Shown here piece by piece: positions 57,746 to 64,000 of a stretch of 64,000 nt of DNA. The notes under the pieces are model-generated. The model did no database searches and was not told where the DNA came from. It saw nothing but the letters and a program-made list of their open reading frames with translations. Origin of the DNA: UBA4427 sp046351135. GTDB taxonomy: Bacteria; Myxococcota_A; UBA9160; UBA4427. The stretch covers positions 310,001-374,000 of the forward strand of contig JAXLZA010000001.1 in the NCBI GenBank assembly GCA_046351135.1, given 5' to 3'. Within the stretch, counting starts at the first letter, position 1; the number at the start of each line of letters is the position of its first letter. A program made the translations under genes and the position numbers.

Positions 57746-59530
57746 ATGACAGCCCGCGACGACCGGCACGCCGCGCCCTCCGCCTTTTCGTCCCACGCCG
57801 CGCTCGCGCCCGAGCTCGCCTCCTCCGTCGGGGCCCGGATCCGGGACGGAGTCTGGTCCCTGGTGACGGCGGCGGAGATGCAGGCCCTCGATCGGGCGAC
57901 GATCGACGGGCGGGGGATCCCAGGCGAGCTGCTGATGGAGAACGCGGGGCGCTCGCTCGTCGGGCCGGCCCTCGCGGCGCGGCCTGCCGGAAGGCGCGGA
58001 CGGGCGCCGATCCGCGCCTTCTGCGGCGTCGGCAACAACGGGGGCGACGGCTTCGTCGCCGTGCGCCATCTGCGGGCGGAGGGGATCGCCGCCGAGGCGA
58101 TCCTGCTCGGGGATCCCGAGCGGCTGCCCCCCGACGCCGCGATCCACTGGCGGCGGCTGCTCGAGGATCCGGCGGCGCACGGTGCGGCGCGGGTGATCCG
58201 CCCGGACGACGACGCCTTCGACCGAGCGGGCCTGCTCGACGAAACCAGCGTCGCCCTCGACGCGCTCTTCGGAACGGGCCTCCGGCGCCCGATCGAGGGC
58301 GGGCTCGCGCGCTGGATCGCGGCGCTCAACGCGGCGCGCGGACGGGGTCTACCGGTCGTCGCCGTGGACCTGCCTTCGGGCGTCTCCGCGGATACCGGTC
58401 AGATCCTCGGTGTGGCGGTCGAGGCCGACCGGACGGTGACCCTCTCGCTGCCGAAGCCGGGGCTCGCGCTCGAGCCCGGGCGCCGCCTCGCCGGTCGCAT
58501 CGAGGTCGCCCGCATCGGCATCGCCGATCCCGACCCCGAGCGCCCCGTGCGCAGCGAGCTCTGGAACGAGCGCGCCGCCGCCGCCCGCTTTCCGGCGCGG
58601 CCGCGGGACGGCCACAAGGGACGCTTCGGCCACGTGCTGATCGCCGCGGGCTCCGACGGCAAATGGGGGGCCGCGTCGCTGGCTTCGCGAGCGGCGCTGC
58701 GGGCCGGCGCCGGACTCGTCACGCTCGTCGTTCCGGCGGTCGCCGGGCGGGGGCTGCCCGAGCTCGCGGCCGAGGTCATGACGGAGGCGGTGCCCGCGAC
58801 GGCGTCGGGCGGCTTCGCGGCCTCGGCGGCCCGGGAGATCGCCGAGCTCGCGGCCGCGCGCAGCGTGCTCGCGATCGGCCCCGGCCTCGGGACCGATCGC
58901 GAGACGATCGCCTGCGTCCACGCGGTGCTCGCCGCCGTGGATCGGCCGGTCGTCGTGGACGCGGACGGGCTCAACGCCCTGGCCGGCGAGCTCCCGCGGC
59001 TGCGGGCGCGGCGGGCGCCGACGGTGCTCACGCCGCATCCGGGCGAGGCGGCGCGGCTGCTCGAGAGCGACGCCGCGACGCTCAACGCGGATCGGATCGG
59101 GGCGGCGCGGCGGCTCGCGGAGCGCTCGGGCGCGGTCGTCATCCTCAAGGGTGCGGGGACGGTCGTCGCCTCGCCGGCGGGGCGCGTGCTCGTCGTTGCG
59201 ACGGGCGGTCCGCTGCTCGCGAGCGGCGGGACGGGCGACGTCCTGACCGGCGTCGTGGCCGCGCTCCTCGCCGCCGGGCTCGATCCCTTCGAGGCGGCGG
59301 GGCTCGGCGCCTGGTGGCATGGTGCGACCGCCGACCGCCATGCCCTCGGCGCCGTCGGCTTCGGGATGCGGGCGGGTGAGCTCGCCGACGCGCTCCCCGG
59401 TTGCGCCCGGGCGATCCTCGAGTGCGCGAACGCGGGCGACGGGGCGGATGTGGATCGCGATGCAGAAGACGGGGGAGAGCATGGAGCCCGGTACGCCGCG
59501 GGTCTGGTCCATCGATTCCCCGGACCCTGA
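57746..59530 (+). CDS. nnrD: Bifunctional NAD(P)HX epimerase / dehydratase
   Basis: 594 residues from ATG 57746 with GGGGAGGG 8 bp upstream. The N-terminal NnrE (YjeF-N) epimerase has SLVTAAEMQALDRATID, ELLMENAGRS, GVGNNGGDGFVAVRHL and VDLPSGVSADTG. The C-terminal NnrD dehydratase has HKGRFGHVLIAAGS, LAIGPGLGTD, VLTPHPGEAARLL, VVILKGAGT and GGTGDVLTGV. Together they repair hydrated NAD(P)H. The end overlaps the tsaE start by 50 bp. Confidence 0.96.
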   Translation: MTARDDRHAAPSAFSSHAALAPELASSVGARIRDGVWSLVTAAEMQALDRATIDGRGIPGELLMENAGRSLVGPALAARPAGRRGRAPIRAFCGVGNNGGDGFVAVRHLRAEGIAAEAILLGDPERLPPDAAIHWRRLLEDPAAHGAARVIRPDDDAFDRAGLLDETSVALDALFGTGLRRPIEGGLARWIAALNAARGRGLPVVAVDLPSGVSADTGQILGVAVEADRTVTLSLPKPGLALEPGRRLAGRIEVARIGIADPDPERPVRSELWNERAAAARFPARPRDGHKGRFGHVLIAAGSDGKWGAASLASRAALRAGAGLVTLVVPAVAGRGLPELAAEVMTEAVPATASGGFAASAAREIAELAAARSVLAIGPGLGTDRETIACVHAVLAAVDRPVVVDADGLNALAGELPRLRARRAPTVLTPHPGEAARLLESDAATLNADRIGAARRLAERSGAVVILKGAGTVVASPAGRVLVVATGGPLLASGGTGDVLTGVVAALLAAGLDPFEAAGLGAWWHGATADRHALGAVGFGMRAGELADALPGCARAILECANAGDGADVDRDAEDGGEHGARYAAGLVHRFPGP

Positions 59531-60545
59531 GACGACGCGCGCGCTGGCGGAGCAGCTCGGCCGCTCGATCGGCGCGCGCGGTCTGGCGATCGGCCTCGTC
59601 GGTCCCCTCGGCTCGGGGAAGACCGTCTTCGTGAAGGGCCTGGCGGAGGGGCTCGGCGTCGATCCGCGGGTCGTGTCGAGCCCGACCTTCGTGATCGCGC
59701 AGGAGTATCCGGTGCCCGAGGGTCCGGAGCGGCTCCACCACCTCGACTTCTACCGCCTCGGCTCCGAGGCCGAGCTCGAGTCGATCGGCTTCCTCGATCT
59801 GCTCGGTCCGGGGCAGGTCGTCGCCGTCGAGTGGCTGGATCGCTTTCCCGGGGCGCTCGGACCGGACCGTCTCGAGATCGTCTTCCTGCCGGCCGACGAT
59901 CCGGCGCAGAGCGCCCGGCGACGCATTCGTGTGACGGCCTGGGGCGACGAGGCGACCCGTGTCCTGCAGGACTGGAGCGAGCGCTGGGCACGTCTCGCTC
60001 CGGCGCAAACGGCGCGGGCACCGTCGGCCGCGGCCTCGGCGCGGGGCGACGTGAAGCTCCTGCTGGCGCTGCTCGCCTCGGGCTGGCTCGCGCTCGACGG
60101 GCTCGTCGACGACGCCCGGGCGGGCGAGGGCTTCGCGGGGGGCGCGGGATGGGGGTCGGCGGATGGCCCCGCCTTCTGTGCGGCGCTCGCGCCCGAGGCG
60201 GGCGATCCGGTTGCGCGCTTCGCCGCGGGCCACGACGCGCTCGGCCCGCTGCGGGTCCGCTGTCTCGACGAGGCGAGCGCGAGCGGGGAGGGCGGCGCGC
60301 CCGGTCTCGAGGGCATCGCCCGCCTGCTCGACGGCGGCCGGATCGATCCGAACTCGGCCCCGCGTCCCCTGCTCGAGAGCCTGCCGGGGATCGGCCCGGG
60401 GCGAGCGGCGGCGATCGAGGCCGAGCGGGCGAGGGCGCCCTTCCGCTCGCTGCGCGACCTCGAGCGCGTGCCGGGCATCGGCCCGAAGACGCGCGCGGGG
60501 CTCGAGCCCTTCCTGGCCGTCGATTCGGGGGAGACCCCGGGCTAA
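59481..60545 (+). CDS. tsaE: TsaE (tRNA t6A ATPase) fused to a ComEA-like helix-hairpin-helix tail
   Basis: 354 residues from ATG 59481 with GGGGGAG upstream. Residues 1-165 are TsaE: DSPDPETTRALAEQLG, Walker A GPLGSGKT (41-48), SSPTFVIAQEYP, HHLDFYRLGS and VVAVEWLDRFP. TsaE drives the TsaBD complex making t6A37. Residues about 185-354 add a hydrophobic segment (VKLLLALLASGWLALDGLV), then paired HhH motifs (LESLPGIGPGRAAAIE, LERVPGIGPKTRAGLE), the pattern of ComEA/T2SK DNA-uptake or secretion proteins. There is no stop between them. A GTG at the hydrophobic segment (near 60051) could give a separate product. Confidence 0.85.
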   Translation: MEPGTPRVWSIDSPDPETTRALAEQLGRSIGARGLAIGLVGPLGSGKTVFVKGLAEGLGVDPRVVSSPTFVIAQEYPVPEGPERLHHLDFYRLGSEAELESIGFLDLLGPGQVVAVEWLDRFPGALGPDRLEIVFLPADDPAQSARRRIRVTAWGDEATRVLQDWSERWARLAPAQTARAPSAAASARGDVKLLLALLASGWLALDGLVDDARAGEGFAGGAGWGSADGPAFCAALAPEAGDPVARFAAGHDALGPLRVRCLDEASASGEGGAPGLEGIARLLDGGRIDPNSAPRPLLESLPGIGPGRAAAIEAERARAPFRSLRDLERVPGIGPKTRAGLEPFLAVDSGETPG

Positions 60546-60556
60546 GGTCGGCGCCC

Positions 60557-61689
60557 GTGAGGATCCATCTCGACCACAACGCGACGACGCCCGTGTGTCC
60601 CGAGGCCGTCTCGGCGATGACCCGCGTGCTGCGTGAGGAGTTCGGCAACCCCTCGAGCGTGGCGCTCGAGGGCGCGCGGGCGCGGTCGCTGGTGGAGGCG
60701 GCGCGCGAGGACGTCGCAGCGCTCCTGGGCGCCGCGCCGGACCACGTGCGCTTCACGAGCGGCGCGACGGAGGCGAACAACACGCTGCTCTTCGGGCTGC
60801 TCGGGCCGGGGGACCACGTCGTCACGACGCAGATCGAACACCCCTCGGTGTCGGTCGCCCTCGATGTCCTCGCCGGACGCGGGATCCTGGTCGATCGGGT
60901 CGCGCCCGACGCGACGGGCTGCGTCCCGCTCGAGGCGATGGAGGCGGCGATCCGGCCCGAGACGCGCCTCGTCTGCGTCATCTGGGCGAACAACGAGACG
61001 GGAGCGATCCAGCCGATCCCGGCGATCGCGGAGCGGTGTCGGGCGCAGGGGATCTGGCTCCACGCCGACGCGACCCAGGCGATCGGCAAGGTCCCGGTCG
61101 GGCTGGCTGCGACGCCGGTCGACTCGATCGCCTCGTCCGCCCACAAGCTCGGCGGACCGAAGGGGATCGGCGCGCTGGTGGCCCGGGATCAGAAGGCGAT
61201 CCGGCCGCTGCTCGTCGGCGGCGGACAGGAGCGCGGGCTGCGCGGCGGGACGGAGAACGTCGCCGGGATCGTGGGATACGGCGCGGCCTGTCGCGCGGTG
61301 GCCGCGGAGGGGCCCCTTCGCGGGGAGCGCATGCGCGCGCTGCGGGATCGCCTGTGGCAGGGGCTGGTCGAGCGGATCGGGGCGGTGCGGTGGAACGGCG
61401 CGCCGGAGACGACCCTGCCGAATACGCTCAACGTGGAGCTCGAGGGCCTCTCCGGCGAGGCGCTGCTCCAGGCTCTCGACCTCGAAGGCATCGCCGTCTC
61501 CGCGGGGGCCGCCTGCCACTCGGGCTCGGTCGAGCCGTCGAAGATCCTGCTCGCCATGGGGCGGACGCCGGCGCAGGCGCAGGCGAGCCTGCGCTTCTCG
61601 GTGGGGCCGGGCGTCGACGCGGAGCAGATCGATCGCGTCCTCGAGCGGCTCGAGGCGCTGGTGCCGCGCCTGCGCCGACTGGGCGCGGC

Positions 61690-61693
<4 letters not shown>
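60557..61693 (+). CDS. Cysteine desulfurase (NifS/IscS-like)
   Basis: 378 residues from GTG 60557. PLP-fold I: LDHNATTPVCPEA, FTSGATEANNTLL, TQIEHPSV, HADATQAIGK and the PLP Lys in SSAHKLGGPKGIGAL; RGGTENVAGIVG follows. The catalytic Cys is in SAGAACHSGSVEPS (about 324). It lends sulfur from cysteine to acceptors; its GTGA overlap with mnmA indicates it supplies sulfur for tRNA 2-thiouridine. Confidence 0.94.
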
Positions 61694-62777
<1,084 letters not shown>

Positions 62778-62781
<4 letters not shown>

Positions 62782-63554
62782 GCGAGCCCGACGCGCGCGA
62801 GGCCGCCCACGCCCGCCTCGAGGCGGCCCTCGGCCATCGCTTCACCCGGCCCGAGCTGCTCGAGACGGCGCTGCGCCACGCGTCCCATGCCCACGAGGCG
62901 TCCGTCGGGCCGGACGGCCACCGCGCCGGGGTCGAGACCCGGGTCGAGAGCAACGAGCGGCTCGAGTTCCTGGGCGATGCGGTGCTCGGCCTCGTCGTCG
63001 CCCACGCGCTCTTCGTCGCGCGGCCCGACTGGCGCGAGGGCGACCTCACGCGCGCGCTCCATGCGATCGTCGATGCCCGCTCGCTGTCGCGCCTCGCCCG
63101 CGACCTCGATCTCGGGCCGGCGCTGCTGCTGGGCCGCACCGAGCGCAGCTCCGGCGGACACGAGAAGGCGTCGATCCTCGCGGATGCGATGGAGGCGGTC
63201 GTCGGGGCGCTCTTCGTCGACGGCGGGCTCGAGGCGGTCGAGCGCTTCGTGCGATCGCGCTTCGCCGAGGCGTTCGCGGCGGGCAGCTCGCCGGTGGCCC
63301 GCGATCCGAAGACGGCGCTCCAGGAGCGGACGATGGCGGCGGTCGGCGAGTTCCCGGGCTATCGGGTCGTGGCGGACAGCGGAATCGAGGGCGACGACCG
63401 GCGCTTCACGGTCGAGGTCGTGCTGCAGGGCGAGGTGCTCGCGCGGGCGACGGATCGCACGAAGCGGGCGGCCGAGCGCGGTGCGGCGGAGATCGCCCTC
63501 GCGCACTTCGGGCCCGAGGGCGGCGCGGCCGTGTCGGAGCCGATCGATGGCTGA
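62778..63554 (+). CDS. rnc: Ribonuclease III
   Basis: 258 residues. The RNase III signature NERLEFLGDAVLGL (with catalytic Glu/Asp) is followed by KASILADAMEAVVGALFVDGG. The C-terminal dsRNA-binding domain is DPKTALQERTMA...TDRTKRAAERGAAEIA, given here as its ends. The N-terminus has an unusual insert (about 20 residues with VGPDGHRAGVE) before the signature. It processes rRNA and double-stranded RNA. Coupled to mnmA (ATGA) and to era (8-bp overlap). Confidence 0.95.
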
Positions 63555-64000
63555 TCGCGAGGGCGCGCGGGGAGGGAAGGCGGAGTCCGGCGCCGCCGCG
63601 GCGACCGGATCCCGTGCCGGGTTCGTGGCGCTGCTCGGGCCGCCGAACGTCGGGAAGTCGTCGCTGCTGAACGCCCTGCTCGGCGAGCGCCTCGCGATCG
63701 TCTCGCCGCGGCCGCAGACGACGCGCAGCCGGATCCTCGGGATCCTGCCGCGGGGCCAGGCCCAGATCCTCTTTCTCGACACGCCCGGTCGTCACCGCGG
63801 CGCCAAGACGATGAACGAGACGCTCAACGCGATCGTCGACGAGGCCGCGCGCGACTGCGACGTGGCGCTGCTGCTCGTCGACTCGACGCGGGGATGGAGC
63901 GAGGTCCACGACGAGCTGCTTCGCGCCCTCGCACCGAAGGCCGCGGGGCTCGTCGTCGTCGAGACGAAGACGGACCTGCCTGCGGCCGCCAACGCCTCCC
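63547..64000 (+). CDS. era: GTPase Era, 5' part; 3' end outside window
   Basis: The first 151 residues are visible, from ATG 63547 overlapping rnc. An Ala/Gly-rich N-terminal extension of about 25 residues precedes G1 GPPNVGKSS. Switch I region has SPRPQTTRSRI, G3 is LDTPGRH and G4 reads ETKTD, with Thr in place of the usual Asn. Era helps assemble the 30S ribosomal subunit. The rnc-era order is standard. KH domain not in the window. Confidence 0.93.
   Translation, partial: MADREGARGGKAESGAAAATGSRAGFVALLGPPNVGKSSLLNALLGERLAIVSPRPQTTRSRILGILPRGQAQILFLDTPGRHRGAKTMNETLNAIVDEAARDCDVALLLVDSTRGWSEVHDELLRALAPKAAGLVVVETKTDLPAAANAS

Overview
The window is very GC-rich chromosomal DNA with G or C at most third codon positions, tightly packed genes, many ATGA/GTGA stop-start overlaps and frequent GTG starts. 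Gene content points to a free-living Gram-negative bacterium of the former Deltaproteobacteria (Myxococcota/Desulfobacterota-like). The clues are a DUF1302 barrel / LolA-like / MMPL envelope set, HD-GYP and hybrid response regulators, a PatA-N-like/DnaJ protein, a V4R sensor, DUF3604, a quinohaemoprotein dehydrogenase and a PEP-CTERM-like protein. The phylum is an inference; no rRNA gene is present.

Layout. 0-7.7 kb: the end of an S9 peptidase, a metzincin lipoprotein, then a minus-strand signalling group (DnaJ-TPR, V4R sensor, REC-HD-GYP, AAA+ ATPase). 7.8-13.3 kb: tRNA-Glu followed by small-molecule and tRNA-modification enzymes (amidohydrolase, GST, aldo/keto reductase, MiaE, dienelactone hydrolase, class V aminotransferase). 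13.5-20.4 kb: dGTPase, a translationally coupled pair of unrecognised proteins (one of 1072 residues with a long Arg/Gly/Asp/Glu-rich centre and a degenerate DHH-like C-terminus), and QueE. 20.4-24.5 kb: a MoxR / DUF58 / transglutaminase operon. 24.7-30.1 kb: DUF1302 barrel and LolA-like protein, divergent from an MMPL/RND transporter. 30.1-37.5 kb: a frameshifted exonuclease, a lipoprotein aminopeptidase, PrmA, a sugar-nucleotide epimerase/reductase, a P-loop-dCMP deaminase, a hybrid histidine kinase and a CsgG/FlgO-like exported protein.

37.7-43.1 kb is an integrated element remnant. It begins in the 3' end of a tRNA-Met gene and ends at a second copy of the last 14 tRNA bases (43046-43059). 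It carries a decayed tyrosine integrase, a golvesin-like PEP-CTERM-type secreted protein, a PKD/BNR-repeat lipoprotein and a small cysteine-containing exported protein, with long low-coding stretches and visibly lower GC.

43.1-50.4 kb: a cytochrome P450, and an acyl-CoA synthetase / DUF3604 / PQQ-dehydrogenase operon. 50.5-64 kb is a housekeeping run: tilS, ftsH, cdaA, cdaR (ybbR), glmM, a degenerate pdxJ-like gene, nnrD, tsaE (fused to a ComEA-like helix-hairpin-helix tail), a cysteine desulfurase, mnmA, rnc and era (cut by the window edge). These link c-di-AMP and cell-wall precursor control, tRNA thiolation/lysidinylation/t6A and RNA processing.

Three otherwise well-conserved genes (exonuclease, acyl-CoA synthetase, tilS) are each broken by a single small frameshift, two of them in a G-run. 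Because tilS is normally essential, consensus errors in the assembly are the likeliest explanation.
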